Shown one piece after another: positions 1 to 9,637 of a DNA stretch of 64,000 nucleotides. The translations under genes were made by a program, and so were the position numbers. This DNA comes from Enterobacter asburiae (lineage in GTDB: Bacteria; Pseudomonadota; Gammaproteobacteria; Enterobacterales; Enterobacteriaceae). Location: assembly GCF_007035645.1 (NCBI RefSeq), contig NZ_AP019632.1, positions 3,224,001 to 3,288,000 of the forward strand, given 5' to 3'. How positions within the stretch are numbered: the first letter of the stretch is position 1; every line of letters begins with the position of its first letter. The notes under the pieces are model-generated. The model worked only from the letters and a program-made list of their open reading frames with translations. It did not search any database and was not told the DNA's origin.

Positions 1-263
1 TTCGCATTAGTGTCAGGGTCGGAAATCGCAGAAGAGTAACGTGAGGCATCCTTCGCCAGACGACGGAAATAATCACGTGTTTTGGAATGGAATTGATCCG
101 GTTTGACCCCTGTGCCAGGCAACTGCTGGAACATGGAACGCCAGTTTGCGTCCACTGAGTCAGGATCGGTTAAGAAGTCTTCATAGAGCTGTTCAATCCA
201 GCTCTGGTTCGCACCAGAAAGGAAAGAAGAGTCCAGCCAGGCTTTCATTGCGCCGTTCTGCAT
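1..263 (-). CDS. sucA: 2-oxoglutarate dehydrogenase E1 component, N-terminal part (cut by window edge)
   Basis: Only the first 87 or so codons are present; the gene runs off the left edge. The E1 subunit decarboxylates 2-oxoglutarate with thiamine diphosphate in the 2-oxoglutarate dehydrogenase complex of the TCA cycle. The visible protein begins MQNGAMKAW and continues with SGANQSWIEQLYEDFLTDPD and FRRLAKDASRYSS, matching the N-terminal E2-binding region of enterobacterial SucA as I know it; the catalytic domains are outside the window. The ATG at 261-263 is preceded on the minus strand by a purine-rich GGGATC. It lies 219 bp downstream of sdhB on the same strand, the usual sdhCDAB-sucABCD order, so read-through from the sdh promoter is expected. 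Confidence 0.96.
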   Translation of the reverse strand, partial: MQNGAMKAWLDSSFLSGANQSWIEQLYEDFLTDPDSVDANWRSMFQQLPGTGVKPDQFHSKTRDYFRRLAKDASRYSSAISDPDTNA

Positions 264-369
264 CGTGATCCCTTAAGCATTTTTATGCTTACTTTCGCCG
301 TAGAAACTACCACGCACACCACGTGTACGTGCCGGGGTTCACCTGCGAGCTCTTTGTGGCCCGCGAAGG

Positions 370-413
370 AACCTTTAGAAACTGTCTAGACTTCAGGGCA
401 GTTTTTAAAGGTT
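370..413. repeat. Long hairpin in the sdhB-sucA intergenic region
   Basis: Two 15-base arms (370-384 and 399-413) are inverted repeats with a single mismatch around a 14-base loop. There is no strong T-run on either strand, so it is more likely an RNA processing or stability element in the sdh-suc transcript than a plain terminator. Confidence 0.6.
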
Positions 414-424
414 TCTGCAAACTG

Positions 425-460
425 TCCCCTCTCCCTTGGGGAGAGGGTTAGGGTGAGGGG
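425..460 (+). repeat. Dispersed CCCTCTCCC/GGGAGAGGG palindrome, copy 1
   Basis: CCCTCTCCC TT GGGGAGAGGG followed by TTAGGGTGAGGG. The same short palindrome with a GGGTGAGGG flank recurs at 5661-5707, 24144-24191, 42635-42683 and 54217-54263, always between genes or just over a gene end. This copy follows the sdhB stop codon. It is a REP-like interspersed element in behaviour; I do not know a formal family name. Confidence 0.7.
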
Positions 461-482
461 AACAGCGCTCCCCTCTCACTAC

Positions 483-1199
483 TTACGCACTGCGCTGCAA
501 CAGCATCGACTTAATATGGCCGATGGCGCGCGTCGGGTTCAGCCCCTTCGGACACACACTGACGCAGTTCATGATGCTATGGCAGCGGAATACGCTGAAA
601 GCGTCACTCAGCCCTTCCAGACGGCTGTCGGTTTCGGTGTCGCGGCTATCGATCAGGAAGCGATAGGCAGCCAGCAGACCGGCCGGGCCGATAAACTTGT
701 CCGGGTTCCACCAGAACGATGGGCAGGACGTTGAACAGCATGCGCAGAGAATACACTCGTACAACCCATCGAGTTTTTCACGCTGCTCAGGAGACTGTAA
801 GTGCTCGCGAGCGGGTGGATTTTGCCCATTATTCAATAAGTAAGGCTTAATCTTCTCATATTGTGCATAGAATTGCCCCATGTCTACCACCAAATCACGC
901 ACGACCGGCAGGCCTGGCAGAGGACGGATAACAATTTTCTGACCAGGACGCTGCAGCGCTGAAATTGGCGTGATGCAGGCCAGGCCATTTTTGCCGTTCA
1001 TGTTCACACCGTCAGAGCCACAAACCCCTTCACGGCAGGAGCGGCGGAACGACAGCGTAGGATCTTTTTCTTTCAGCTGGATTAACGCATCCAGCAGCAT
1101 CATGTCGCGACCTTCTTCCGCTTCCAGGGTGTAGTCCTGCATACGCGGAGCGTCATCAACATCCGGGTTATAACGATAAACTGAGAATTCGAGTTTCAT
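483..1199 (-). CDS. sdhB: Succinate dehydrogenase iron-sulfur subunit
   Basis: 238 residues, the full enterobacterial length. SdhB passes electrons from the SdhA flavin to the membrane quinone site through three Fe-S clusters. Visible ligands are C55, C60 and C75 with D63 for the [2Fe-2S] plant-type ferredoxin domain, and the cysteines at 149, 152, 155, 159, 206, 212 and 216 for the [4Fe-4S] and [3Fe-4S] clusters in the C-terminal half. It is the last gene of sdhCDAB, starting 15 bp after sdhA. The complex is peripheral on the cytoplasmic face of the inner membrane. Confidence 0.98.
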   Translation of the reverse strand: MKLEFSVYRYNPDVDDAPRMQDYTLEAEEGRDMMLLDALIQLKEKDPTLSFRRSCREGVCGSDGVNMNGKNGLACITPISALQRPGQKIVIRPLPGLPVVRDLVVDMGQFYAQYEKIKPYLLNNGQNPPAREHLQSPEQREKLDGLYECILCACCSTSCPSFWWNPDKFIGPAGLLAAYRFLIDSRDTETDSRLEGLSDAFSVFRCHSIMNCVSVCPKGLNPTRAIGHIKSMLLQRSA

Positions 1200-1214
1200 T
1201 ATCCTGTCTCCGCA

Positions 1215-2981
1215 TTAGTAAGTACGAATCTTCGGCGGGAACGCCGGACGCAGTTTCGGTTCCATGTTGACGCTACGACGCGTCATGGATTCCGACTCTG
1301 GCAGATACAGGGAATGGCACAGCCAGTTTTCGTCATCACGATCCGGGAAGTCGAAGCGGCTATGCGCGCCACGGCTTTCGGTACGGAAGTTTGCCGACAT
1401 CGCCGTCGCGAACGCGGTTTCCATCAGGTTATCCAGCTCCAGGCACTCAACGCGCTGGGTGTTGAATTCGCTGGAGGTGTCGTCCAGACGGGCATTTTTC
1501 AGACGCTCGCGGATCGCTTTCAGCTGCTCAAGACCTTTGGCCATCGCGTCGCCTTCGCGGAATACCGAGAAGTTGTGCTGCATGCATTCCTGCAGCGCTT
1601 TACGGATTTCCACCGGATCTTCGCCGTTACGGTTACCGTTCCAGCGGTTGAGGCGCTCAAGAGAGGCATCAATTTCGTCGTCGGTCGCGTCACGCAGCGC
1701 GCCCTGCTCGGCAATGGATTCCTGCAGATGCAGACCGACTGCACGACCAAACACCACCAGGTCCAGCAGAGAGTTGCCGCCCAGACGGTTTGCACCGTGT
1801 ACGGATACGCAGGCAATTTCGCCTACCGCGAACAGGCCAGGAATGACCACGTCTTCGCCCTGCTCGTTTACGGTCAGCGCCTGACCGGTCACTTTGGTCG
1901 GAATACCGCCCATCATATAGTGGCAGGTTGGGATAACCGGAATCGGCTCTTTCACCGGGTCGACGTGTGCGAAGGTGCGGGACAGTTCCAGGATGCCCGG
2001 CAGACGGGACTCCAGAACTTCTTTACCCAGATGGTCGAGCTTCAGCTTGGCGTGTGGACCCCATGGGCCGTCACAGCCGCGACCTTCACGGATTTCGATC
2101 ATGATGGAACGCGCCACCACGTCACGACCCGCCAGGTCTTTCGCATTCGGGGCATAACGCTCCATGAAGCGCTCGCCGTGTTTGTTCAGCAGGTAGCCAC
2201 CTTCACCGCGGCAGCCTTCTGTTACCAGAACGCCCGCACCGGCGATACCGGTTGGGTGGAACTGCCACATCTCCATATCCTGCACCGGCACGCCCGCGCG
2301 GATAGCCATGCCGACACCGTCACCGGTGTTGATGTGGGCGTTGGTGGTGGACTGATAGATACGGCCTGCGCCGCCGGTAGCCAGCACGGTAGCACGAGCT
2401 TTGAAGTAAACCACTTCACCGGTTTCGATGCACAGCGCGGTACAGCCGACGATTGCGCCATCGGCGTTTTTCACCAGATCCAGCGCGTACCACTCGGAGA
2501 AGATGGTGGTGTGGTTTTTCAGGTTCTGCTGATACAGGGTGTGCAGCAGTGCGTGACCGGTACGGTCAGCCGCCGCCGCGGTGCGTGCCGCCTGCTCGCC
2601 GCCGAAGTTTTTCGACTGGCCGCCAAACGGACGCTGATAGATGGTGCCATTTTCCAGACGGGAGAACGGCAGACCCATGTGGTCCAGCTCCAGAATCGCT
2701 TCCGGGCCGGTTTTACACATATATTCGATGGCATCCTGGTCGCCGATGTAGTCGGAACCTTTTACCGTGTCGTACATGTGCCATTCCCAGTTATCTTCAT
2801 GGGAGTTGCCCAGCGCAACGGTGATACCGCCCTGCGCAGACACAGTGTGGGAACGGGTCGGGAAAACTTTAGAGAGCAGCGCACAGGTCTGGCCGCTCTG
2901 GGAAATTTGCAGTGCGGCACGCATACCTGCGCCACCGGCACCAATTACAACAGCATCAAATTCTCTGACTGGCAGTTTCAT
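1215..2981 (-). CDS. sdhA: Succinate dehydrogenase flavoprotein subunit
   Basis: 588 residues from the ATG at 2981, which gives [14 protein letters not shown] and overlaps the sdhD stop by one base (TAATG). SdhA oxidises succinate to fumarate at a covalently bound FAD in complex II. The GAGGAG dinucleotide-binding loop lies at residues 14-19. The flavin-attachment histidine is H45 in the PTRSH motif. The HPTG substrate-site motif and the C-terminal [15 protein letters not shown] segment are intact. A four-codon upstream start in the same frame was rejected because it would break the tight coupling with sdhD seen throughout the family. Confidence 0.98.
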   Translation of the reverse strand: MKLPVREFDAVVIGAGGAGMRAALQISQSGQTCALLSKVFPTRSHTVSAQGGITVALGNSHEDNWEWHMYDTVKGSDYIGDQDAIEYMCKTGPEAILELDHMGLPFSRLENGTIYQRPFGGQSKNFGGEQAARTAAAADRTGHALLHTLYQQNLKNHTTIFSEWYALDLVKNADGAIVGCTALCIETGEVVYFKARATVLATGGAGRIYQSTTNAHINTGDGVGMAIRAGVPVQDMEMWQFHPTGIAGAGVLVTEGCRGEGGYLLNKHGERFMERYAPNAKDLAGRDVVARSIMIEIREGRGCDGPWGPHAKLKLDHLGKEVLESRLPGILELSRTFAHVDPVKEPIPVIPTCHYMMGGIPTKVTGQALTVNEQGEDVVIPGLFAVGEIACVSVHGANRLGGNSLLDLVVFGRAVGLHLQESIAEQGALRDATDDEIDASLERLNRWNGNRNGEDPVEIRKALQECMQHNFSVFREGDAMAKGLEQLKAIRERLKNARLDDTSSEFNTQRVECLELDNLMETAFATAMSANFRTESRGAHSRFDFPDRDDENWLCHSLYLPESESMTRRSVNMEPKLRPAFPPKIRTY

Positions 2982-3328
2982 TACACACCCCACACCACAA
3001 CGAATCCATAAATAACGTAAACCACCAGTGCAACAACAATGGCCAGCTGCAGTGGGAGGCGAATCGCCAGCGGTTTAACGTAATCGGTCAACACCTGCCA
3101 CATACCAATCCAGGCATGAATAAGGATGGAGAACAGAGCCAGCAGGGTGAACACTTTGGTGAAGGCGGATCCGAAGAACCCACTCCAGATTTCCCACGTC
3201 AGCGTGCCGCTGGTCGCGAAGAAACCGATCATATAGATGATGTAAAGAGTGAGAACGATGGCGGTAGCACGGACCAGAATGAAGTCATGTACGCCGTTGC
3301 GTCCTAATGCGGAGGCGTTGCTTACCAT
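2981..3328 (-). CDS. sdhD: Succinate dehydrogenase membrane anchor, cytochrome b subunit
   Basis: 115 residues with three membrane helices (about 16-38, 53-78 and 91-113). With SdhC it anchors SdhAB, binds haem b and forms the ubiquinone site. H71 (haem ligand) and D82-Y83 (quinone site) are at the positions known from the E. coli protein. Its start overlaps the end of sdhC by 7 bp and its stop overlaps the sdhA start by 1 bp, so translation of sdhC, sdhD and sdhA is coupled. Confidence 0.97.
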   Translation of the reverse strand: MVSNASALGRNGVHDFILVRATAIVLTLYIIYMIGFFATSGTLTWEIWSGFFGSAFTKVFTLLALFSILIHAWIGMWQVLTDYVKPLAIRLPLQLAIVVALVVYVIYGFVVVWGV

Positions 3329-3711
3329 ACGAGAACTCCTGCGAGAAGTGAAAGCACGACAGTAATCACAAATGAAATGTTAGCGGAGCGTTTCCCGGCT
3401 TCGAAAGTCTCTTCCAGGTAGCCAAAGTCCATCAGCATATGGCGAACACCGACGACAACGTGGTACGCCAGCGCGGTCAGAATGCCCCACATGATGAATT
3501 TCACGAAGAAGCTGTTCATGATGGCGGAGGCCTGGAGGAATCCTTCAGGGGAAGAGAGGCTGGTGCCCAGTAACCACAGCAAAATACCGACCGCCACAAA
3601 CGTAATCACACCAGAAACACGGTGCAGAATGGACGCTATTGCTGTTACAGGGAACCGGATCGTTTTGAGATCCAGATTGACAGGTCTTTGTTTTTTCACA
3701 TTTCTTATCAT
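3322..3711 (-). CDS. sdhC: Succinate dehydrogenase cytochrome b556 subunit
   Basis: 129 residues from the ATG at 3711 ([15 protein letters not shown]). The frame stays open 41 codons further upstream, but only this start gives the family length and N-terminus. Three membrane helices are visible. S27 and R31 (quinone site) and H84 (haem b ligand) are conserved. It is the first gene of sdhCDAB. In E. coli the leader of this mRNA is a target of Spot 42, RyhB and RybB sRNAs; I did not confirm pairing here. Confidence 0.97.
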   Translation of the reverse strand: MIRNVKKQRPVNLDLKTIRFPVTAIASILHRVSGVITFVAVGILLWLLGTSLSSPEGFLQASAIMNSFFVKFIMWGILTALAYHVVVGVRHMLMDFGYLEETFEAGKRSANISFVITVVLSLLAGVLVW

Positions 3712-4365
3712 GAATAACGCCCACATGCTGTTCTTATTGTTTCCTTCCTCCGGACTGCGATGCGGGTCAAGCAGCGTTCCTTTTCTATAACTGCGCGTCA
3801 TGCAAAACACTGCTTCCAGATGCTTAAACGACACGTTACAACGCTGGGTGGCTCGGGATTGCAGGGTGTTCCGGAGACCTGGCGGCAGTATAGGCCGTTC
3901 ACAAAATCATTACAATTAACCTACATACAGTTTGTCGGGTTTTCTCTGGAACAGTGATCAGGGTCACGATAACAACATCTTTTTAATTTTTAATCATCTG
4001 ATTTGACAAATGTTAAACAATATTGTTACAAACGTCATCAGAAAAGGCATATAATGCGCAAAAGTTATGAGGTCTCTCTTTCACCTGACAAATAGTTATG
4101 TAACAGTGTGATGGTATTGACCGAAGTTATCAGGACAGTTATTAGTGATATACAGGTTTGAATAATTCGGACTGCAAAAACGCTGATTTGCTGTTGTTTC
4201 ACTGATATTTCATTCGTTTACCTGCAAGGCGCCATAGCTCTGTACCCTGGTTTGTCCTCGTGAGCTGAGCGGTAAGCCAAATAACAATCTGGTAACGGTG
4301 ATTAACAGCTGAAAGCAAATCCGGTAAAGCGCAGTCTTAAGCATAAGGCGCTAAGGAGACCGTAA
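3712..4365. promoter_or_regulatory. Divergent sdhC/gltA control region (654 bp)
   Basis: No gene is visible here. The region is AT-rich and must hold promoters for sdhCDAB (left) and gltA (right). A TATAAT hexamer at 4050-4055 with TTACAA 18 bp upstream (4026-4031) points rightwards and would give a gltA leader of about 300 nt. A CRP-type palindrome lies at 3951-3970. The stretch TGTTAAACAATATTGTTAC (4011-4029) is rich in the GTTA words found in ArcA sites, which suits genes repressed without oxygen; that part is inference. Confidence 0.6.
3951..3970. promoter_or_regulatory. Putative CRP operator between sdhC and gltA
   Basis: AGTGA-TCAGGG-TCACG: two half-sites with the 6-bp spacing of the CRP consensus TGTGA-N6-TCACA, with one mismatch in each half. 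It lies 240-260 bp upstream of sdhC, consistent with the known catabolite control of sdhCDAB. Confidence 0.55.
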
Positions 4366-5649
4366 ATGGCTGATACAAAGGCAACGCTCACCCTAAATGG
4401 TGACACTGCTATTGAACTGGATGTGCTAAAAGGCACGCTCGGTCAGGATGTTATTGATATCCGTACGCTGGGTTCTAAAGGTGTGTTCACCTTTGACCCT
4501 GGATTTACCTCTACCGCATCTTGCGAATCCAAAATCACCTACATTGACGGTGACGAAGGTATCCTGCTCCATCGCGGCTTCCCCATCGATCAGTTAGCCA
4601 CCGAATCCAACTATCTGGAAGTGTGCTACATCCTGCTGAACGGCGAAAAACCGACGCAGGCGCAGTACGATGAATTCAAAACCACCGTGACCCGTCACAC
4701 CATGATCCATGAGCAGATTACCCGTCTGTTCCATGCGTTCCGCCGTGACTCTCACCCGATGGCGGTGATGTGCGGGATTACCGGTGCGCTGGCGGCGTTC
4801 TACCACGACTCCCTTGACGTGAATAACCCACGTCACCGTGATATCGCGGCGTTCCGCCTGCTGTCCAAAATGCCTACCATGGCGGCGATGTGCTACAAAT
4901 ACTCCATCGGCCAGCCGTTTGTGTATCCGCGCAACGACCTCTCCTACGCGGGTAACTTCCTGCGCATGATGTTCTCCACGCCGTGCGAAGAGTACGAAGT
5001 GAACCCGGTGCTGGAACGCGCGATGGACCGTATTCTGATCCTGCACGCTGACCACGAACAGAACGCCTCTACCTCTACCGTCCGTACCGCGGGCTCTTCA
5101 GGCGCGAACCCGTTCGCCTGTATCGCTGCGGGCATCGCCTCCCTGTGGGGACCGGCGCACGGTGGCGCGAACGAAGCGGCACTGAAGATGCTGGAAGAGA
5201 TCAGCACCGTTGAACACATTCCTGAGTTCGTGCGTCGTGCGAAAGACAAGAATGACTCCTTCCGCCTGATGGGCTTCGGTCACCGTGTTTACAAAAACTA
5301 CGACCCGCGCGCTACCGTTATGCGTGAGACCTGCCACGAAGTGCTGAAAGAGCTGGGTACCAAAGATGACCTGCTGGAAGTGGCGATGGAGCTGGAACAC
5401 ATCGCGCTGAACGACCCGTACTTCATCGAGAAGAAACTCTACCCGAACGTCGATTTCTACTCTGGCATTATTCTGAAAGCGATGGGCATTCCGTCTTCCA
5501 TGTTCACCGTGATCTTCGCCATGGCCCGTACCGTAGGCTGGATTGCGCACTGGAACGAAATGCACAGCGAAGGCATGAAAATCGCCCGTCCTCGTCAGCT
5601 GTACACCGGCTACGAGCAGCGTGATTTTAAGTCTGATATTAAGCGCTAA
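4366..5649 (+). CDS. gltA: Citrate synthase (type II, hexameric)
   Basis: 427 residues, the full length of the NADH-sensitive enterobacterial enzyme. It condenses acetyl-CoA with oxaloacetate to citrate in the cytoplasm. Catalytic residues are H265 (in [13 protein letters not shown]), H306 (in [14 protein letters not shown]) and D363 (in NVDFYSGI), which equal H264/H305/D362 when Met1 is not counted. The ATG follows AAGGAGACCGTAA, a strong ribosome binding site. The gene is monocistronic, faces away from sdhCDAB, and is followed by a dispersed palindrome and a bidirectional terminator. Confidence 0.98.
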   Translation: MADTKATLTLNGDTAIELDVLKGTLGQDVIDIRTLGSKGVFTFDPGFTSTASCESKITYIDGDEGILLHRGFPIDQLATESNYLEVCYILLNGEKPTQAQYDEFKTTVTRHTMIHEQITRLFHAFRRDSHPMAVMCGITGALAAFYHDSLDVNNPRHRDIAAFRLLSKMPTMAAMCYKYSIGQPFVYPRNDLSYAGNFLRMMFSTPCEEYEVNPVLERAMDRILILHADHEQNASTSTVRTAGSSGANPFACIAAGIASLWGPAHGGANEAALKMLEEISTVEHIPEFVRRAKDKNDSFRLMGFGHRVYKNYDPRATVMRETCHEVLKELGTKDDLLEVAMELEHIALNDPYFIEKKLYPNVDFYSGIILKAMGIPSSMFTVIFAMARTVGWIAHWNEMHSEGMKIARPRQLYTGYEQRDFKSDIKR

Positions 5650-5660
5650 CAGGAGTTGGG

Positions 5661-5707
5661 TGCGGCCTGATGCCCTCACCCCGGCCCTCTCCCACAGGGA
5701 GAGGGTG
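5661..5707 (-). repeat. Dispersed CCCTCTCCC/GGGAGAGGG palindrome, copy 2
   Basis: TGCGGCCTGATGCCCTCACCC followed by CGGCCCTCTCCC ACA GGGAGAGGGTG. It is in the opposite orientation to copies 1 and 3, 11 bp after the gltA stop. The TGCGGCCTGA(T/C)GCCCTC flank is shared with copies 4 and 5. Confidence 0.75.
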
Positions 5708-5718
5708 AACACCTTAAA

Positions 5719-5745
5719 AACGGTAACCCCTGAGTTACCGTTTTA
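5719..5745. terminator. Bidirectional terminator between gltA and nei
   Basis: AACGGTAAC-CCCTGA-GTTACCGTT hairpin (5719-5742) with TTTT on the plus side and AAAA before the stem, so it can serve both convergent genes. Confidence 0.8.
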
Positions 5746-5748
5746 CTT

Positions 5749-6540
5749 TTATTTCTGGCAGTGCGGGCACCAGTAAAAGGGTCTCGAAGAGAGCATAATC
5801 CTGTCAATAATCCCGCCGCATCGCTCGCACTTTTTCCCCGCCCGATGAAACACCTTGAACCGGAACAGCGCCCCGTGATGCGTGTTCTCATCCACCACGC
5901 CGCGCGTGTTGTACGACAGCCGCGGAATATCCAGCAGCGCGTGGGATAACGCCTCCAGCTGTTCATCGCTCAGCTGAGACGCTTTATGCTGCGGCGCCAG
6001 CCCGACTTCCCATAAGATTTCAACCCGCAAATAGTTGCCTAAACCAGCCAGGAAAGCCTGATCGAGCAATAACCCGGAAAACTGCCGGTTGCGGAATTTA
6101 GGGGATAGCAGCCGGGCCTTCACGTCGCTTGCCGTCAGGCGCATGTCCAGCACGTCCGGCCCGACCCGATGCAGGAACGGGTGCGTCAGCAGCTGCTCCG
6201 GCGTTAACATTTCGATATCCGACGCGCTATAGAGCAGGATCGCTTTATCCGCCGTTTGCAGCCTGACGCGCAGCACGCGGGTGGTTTGCGGCAGCTCGTC
6301 CGCCTCCACCACGCGCCAGACGCCGTAAAGCTGGTTATGGCTATATAACGTCAGGTTATGTGAAAAGTGCGTGAGCAAGGCCTTGCCGCGCGTTTCAATA
6401 TGGGTCACCGTCTGGCCCACCAGCTGTGATTCAAACGGTTTCAGTTGAGGAAAAGCAAACCAGACATCCGTCAGGGGTTTGCCCTTTATCGCCGCCTCCA
6501 GGCTATCCGCCGCGCGGCGGATCTCCGGACCTTCAGGCAT
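5749..6540 (-). CDS. nei: Endonuclease VIII (DNA glycosylase/AP lyase)
   Basis: 263 residues from the ATG at 6540, giving [12 protein letters not shown]. After Met removal Pro1 is the catalytic nucleophile and Glu2 (PE) assists, as in all Fpg/Nei enzymes. Nei removes oxidised pyrimidines and cleaves the abasic site. The C-terminal zinc finger has CERCGG and CPHCQK, supplying four cysteines. The frame extends 49 codons upstream, but those codons overlap pxpA and lack the PE N-terminus. It is the last gene of the phrB-ybgI-pxpBCA-nei chain, 19 bp after pxpA. Confidence 0.97.
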   Translation of the reverse strand: MPEGPEIRRAADSLEAAIKGKPLTDVWFAFPQLKPFESQLVGQTVTHIETRGKALLTHFSHNLTLYSHNQLYGVWRVVEADELPQTTRVLRVRLQTADKAILLYSASDIEMLTPEQLLTHPFLHRVGPDVLDMRLTASDVKARLLSPKFRNRQFSGLLLDQAFLAGLGNYLRVEILWEVGLAPQHKASQLSDEQLEALSHALLDIPRLSYNTRGVVDENTHHGALFRFKVFHRAGKKCERCGGIIDRIMLSSRPFYWCPHCQK

Positions 6541-6559
6541 TTTTGTGTCCTTATCGTCA

Positions 6560-7300
6560 TTATTCGGCGCTGACGAGGATACCCTCTTCAGAAAACGCTG
6601 CCCGCAAGCGGCGTGCGAACTGGAGCGCATGCTCGCCGTCGCCGTGTAAACATACCGTATCGGCCTGAACGTTTGCCGCTGTTCCATCCACGGCGGTCAC
6701 CCGCCCGGCGCGCACCATCTCCAGCGTCTGCGCCAGCGCTTTGCCTTCATCGGTAATCAGCGCCCCGGCCTGCGTCCTCGGCACCAGGCTGCCGTCCGGC
6801 TGGTATCCCCGATCGGCAAACACTTCCTGACGCGTGGTCAGCCCCAGCCGCTGTCCGGCGCGAATCAGCTCGCTTCCCGCCAGACCCACAAGGATCAGCT
6901 GCGGGCTGCAGTCCCACACCGCGCGGGCAATGGCGTCCGCCAGATCCGCATCTTTCGCCGCCTGGTTGTAAAGCATGCCGTGCGGCTTCACGTGGCGCAT
7001 CACGCCGTTCTGGGCGCGCACCATCGCCTCCAGCGCGCCGATCTGGTAGAGCACCTGCGCGTAGACCGTCTCAGGGGGAAGATCCATCGCCGTGCGGCCA
7101 AAGTTTTCCCGATCGGGAAAGCTGGGGTGAGCCCCAATCGCGACGCCGTTTTTAATAGCATTACGCACGCTCTCCAGCATGGTTTGGGCATCCCCCGCGT
7201 GAAAGCCGCAGGCGATATTGACCGAGGTGACCAGGGTCATCAGTTCCGCATCAGCGCTGCTTCCCTCCCCCAGATCGGCGTTCAAATCAATCTTTACCAT
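6560..7300 (-). CDS. pxpA: 5-oxoprolinase subunit A (LamB/YcsF family)
   Basis: 246 residues from the ATG at 7300, preceded by GGAGG five bases upstream. PxpA works with PxpB and PxpC to open 5-oxoproline (pyroglutamate) to glutamate with ATP. The family motif DLNADLGEG is at the N-terminus, followed by [11 protein letters not shown] and [10 protein letters not shown], which carry the conserved metal and substrate residues. The start overlaps the end of pxpC by 14 bp, so the three subunits are translationally linked. Confidence 0.96.
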   Translation of the reverse strand: MVKIDLNADLGEGSSADAELMTLVTSVNIACGFHAGDAQTMLESVRNAIKNGVAIGAHPSFPDRENFGRTAMDLPPETVYAQVLYQIGALEAMVRAQNGVMRHVKPHGMLYNQAAKDADLADAIARAVWDCSPQLILVGLAGSELIRAGQRLGLTTRQEVFADRGYQPDGSLVPRTQAGALITDEGKALAQTLEMVRAGRVTAVDGTAANVQADTVCLHGDGEHALQFARRLRAAFSEEGILVSAE

Positions 7301-8219
7301 CAAGCCTCCACGCCAGCTGCTCGAGATAACGCTGCTGATCCTGCCGCGCTTTTAGCGCCTCCTCCAGCGAACACTGCACGAAGTGAATCGGCTGACCGAG
7401 GGGAATTTGCGCCAGATGGTAGCGATCCGCTTCAATGATGCAGGCAATGCGCGGATAACCGCCGGTAGTTTGCGCATCGTTCATTAACACGATGGGCTGA
7501 CCGTTCCCCGGCACCTGAATAACCCCCGGCAATAAACCGTGGGAGAGCAGTTCCCGGTCCGTCGTGCGGGTCAGCGGCTGACCCTGCAGGCGGTAGCCCA
7601 TGCGGTTACTCTGCGGGCTGATCTTCCACGGCGCGCGCCAGAAGGACTCTTTAGAAGCCTCGTCGAACTCATGATATTCCGGCCCCGGTAAGGCGCGGAT
7701 CTGGTTTCCCCACAGCAGCTGTTTTACGCCCTGCGTGGTCGAGAAATGGCGCGCGGAGGCTTTGATTGCCAGCCGATCGCCGTCGCGCAACAAACGTCCT
7801 TCGTGACCGCCGATCCCGGCTTTTTGATCGGTACTCGATGAACCTAATACCTCCGGCACGTCGATGCCGCCAGCCACCGCGAGATAGCTACGCACGCCGT
7901 GCAGCGGACGTTTGAGCGTCAGGCGCTGCCCGGCTTTCGCCCGCAGCCGCCAGCCGGTCCACACCGCTTTGCCATCCAGCGTCGCATCACACCCTGCGCC
8001 GGTTAAGGCAAACCAGGTCTCCTGACCAAACTCAATCACACACTGACCCAGCGTAATTTCTAGCGCCGCCGTGCTGCCTGGGTTGCCCACAAGCAGGTTA
8101 GCAATCTCCAGCGAAGGACGGTCAAGCGCACCGCAGTAGCTCACGCCCGACTGGCGAAGACCAAAGCGCCCGGCATCCTGTACGGAGGTGTAAAGCCCGG
8201 CGCGAATAAGCGTTAACAT
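7287..8219 (-). CDS. pxpC: 5-oxoprolinase subunit C (biotin-dependent carboxyltransferase-like)
   Basis: 310 residues. Formerly YbgK, it resembles the KipA/allophanate hydrolase C-terminal half family. Typical motifs are [13 protein letters not shown] near the N-terminus and [12 protein letters not shown] near the C-terminus. With PxpB it forms the part of 5-oxoprolinase that completes ATP-dependent ring opening begun with PxpA. It overlaps pxpB by 7 bp and pxpA by 14 bp. Confidence 0.96.
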   Translation of the reverse strand: MLTLIRAGLYTSVQDAGRFGLRQSGVSYCGALDRPSLEIANLLVGNPGSTAALEITLGQCVIEFGQETWFALTGAGCDATLDGKAVWTGWRLRAKAGQRLTLKRPLHGVRSYLAVAGGIDVPEVLGSSSTDQKAGIGGHEGRLLRDGDRLAIKASARHFSTTQGVKQLLWGNQIRALPGPEYHEFDEASKESFWRAPWKISPQSNRMGYRLQGQPLTRTTDRELLSHGLLPGVIQVPGNGQPIVLMNDAQTTGGYPRIACIIEADRYHLAQIPLGQPIHFVQCSLEEALKARQDQQRYLEQLAWRLDGKD

Positions 8220-8869
8220 ACCCCCTCCTTCTGCGGGATAAAGCGAAGGGTATCGCCGGGACGCAGGAGTATTGGCGTCTCCAGCCCGGGTTCAAATAAC
8301 GGTGTAGCGGTATGCCCAATAAGCTGCCAGCCGCCGGGCGATGTCAGGGGATAAACGCCGGTCTGCTCGCCGCCGATAGCCACCGTTCCCGCCGGCACGC
8401 TCACGCGCGGCTCGGCACGGCGTGGCGTATGCAGCCGGGGAGATAACCCGCCCAGATACGGGAATCCGGGCTGAAACCCCAGGAACCAGACCACGTAGTC
8501 AACCGAGCTGTGCAGCTCAACAACCTGCTTTTCGGTTAATCCGCAGTGGTCTGCCACCACGCCAAGATCCGGCCCACCCGTACCGCCATAAACGACCGGG
8601 ATCTCAATGGCGCGCGATTCCGGCTCCAGCGCCTCGCTCTCTTCCCACCAGCGCTGCAAACGCTCAATGGCATCCAGCGCCAGGGTATGCGGGCTACGCA
8701 GCACCACGGTGATGTTATTCATCCCCGGAATGGCTTCAACCACCTCCGGTAGTTCGGCCAGACGCTGGGTCAGCCGCCAGATACGCTTTTGCGTGGCAAG
8801 CGTCACCGGTGGTTCAAGCTCCAGAACCACGGCGGTTTCACCCAGAAGATAACAACGCGCTCGCTGCAC
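8213..8869 (-). CDS. pxpB: 5-oxoprolinase subunit B (KipI family)
   Basis: 218 residues, formerly YbgJ. The KipI/allophanate hydrolase subunit 1 fold is indicated by GMNNITVVL, the [12 protein letters not shown] motif and the C-terminal [11 protein letters not shown] block. It is the partner of PxpC. It starts 14 bp after ybgI, and its end overlaps pxpC, placing it inside a minus-strand operon. Confidence 0.96.
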   Translation of the reverse strand: MQRARCYLLGETAVVLELEPPVTLATQKRIWRLTQRLAELPEVVEAIPGMNNITVVLRSPHTLALDAIERLQRWWEESEALEPESRAIEIPVVYGGTGGPDLGVVADHCGLTEKQVVELHSSVDYVVWFLGFQPGFPYLGGLSPRLHTPRRAEPRVSVPAGTVAIGGEQTGVYPLTSPGGWQLIGHTATPLFEPGLETPILLRPGDTLRFIPQKEGVC

Positions 8870-8883
8870 TTAACTACCTCTCG

Positions 8884-9627
8884 TCAGGCTGGGTTAGGGA
8901 TATCAATAAAGGTCACATCCAGATCGGTATTTTCCGTCAGCCACTCGCTGAGGGCGCGAATGCCGCCGCGCTCGGTGGCATGATGGCCAGCCGCGTAAAA
9001 ATGCAGCCCCTGTTCACGCGCCGAATGAATGGTCTGCTCGGAAACTTCGCCGGTGATAAAAGCATCGACGCCGAAACGCGCGGCGCTGTCGATAAAGCCC
9101 TGACCGCCACCGGTACACCATGCGACACGCTTCACCGTATCCGGACCGGTATCACCGCTCCACAGCGGACGACGGCCCAGGCGCGCTTCAATCCACGATG
9201 CCAGCTCCAGCCCCGGAACCGGCATCGCCAGCTCGCCCCACGGCACCAGCGGTTCAATTTCCCCCATCACGGTAATCCCCAGTAGCTGCGCCAGCTGGAC
9301 GTTGTTGCCGAGCTCCGGGTGCGCATCCAGCGGCAGATGATAGCCGTACAGGTTGATGTCATTAGCCAGCAGCGTTTTCAGACGATTGCGCTTCATCCCG
9401 CGAATAATCGGCGATTCGTTTTTCCAGAAGTAACCGTGATGAACAATCACCGCGTCGGCGTTCTGACGAACGGCCTCGTCCAGCAGCGCCTGGCTTGCCG
9501 TCACGCCGGTGATAATTTTTTGCACCGTCTCACGACCTTCAACCTGGAGCCCGTTCGGGCCGTAATCGCTGAAAGAGGTACTGTTCAGTTTTTCGTTAAT
9601 CAGGCTTTCCAGTTCGCTGTTTTTCAT
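8884..9627 (-). CDS. ybgI: NIF3-family dinuclear metal protein (type 2 GTP cyclohydrolase I homologue)
   Basis: 247 residues from the ATG at 9627 (MKNSELESLINEKLN). The NIF3 metal ligands are visible: VIVHHGYFW (two His), PLDAHPELGNN, and the C-terminal AGHHATERGG. The E. coli protein is a hexameric toroid with a dinuclear metal site; its substrate is not firmly established. The frame is open 25 codons further up, but those codons overlap phrB. It lies 10 bp after phrB; in E. coli the transporter gene dtpD sits between them and is absent here. Confidence 0.93.
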   Translation of the reverse strand: MKNSELESLINEKLNSTSFSDYGPNGLQVEGRETVQKIITGVTASQALLDEAVRQNADAVIVHHGYFWKNESPIIRGMKRNRLKTLLANDINLYGYHLPLDAHPELGNNVQLAQLLGITVMGEIEPLVPWGELAMPVPGLELASWIEARLGRRPLWSGDTGPDTVKRVAWCTGGGQGFIDSAARFGVDAFITGEVSEQTIHSAREQGLHFYAAGHHATERGGIRALSEWLTENTDLDVTFIDIPNPA

Positions 9628-9637
9628 CATCACTCTC

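Noticed and set aside
1314..3011. 565-codon open frame on the plus strand
   Set aside because: It is entirely antisense to sdhA, has no ribosome binding site or recognisable domain, and arises from the codon bias of sdhA.
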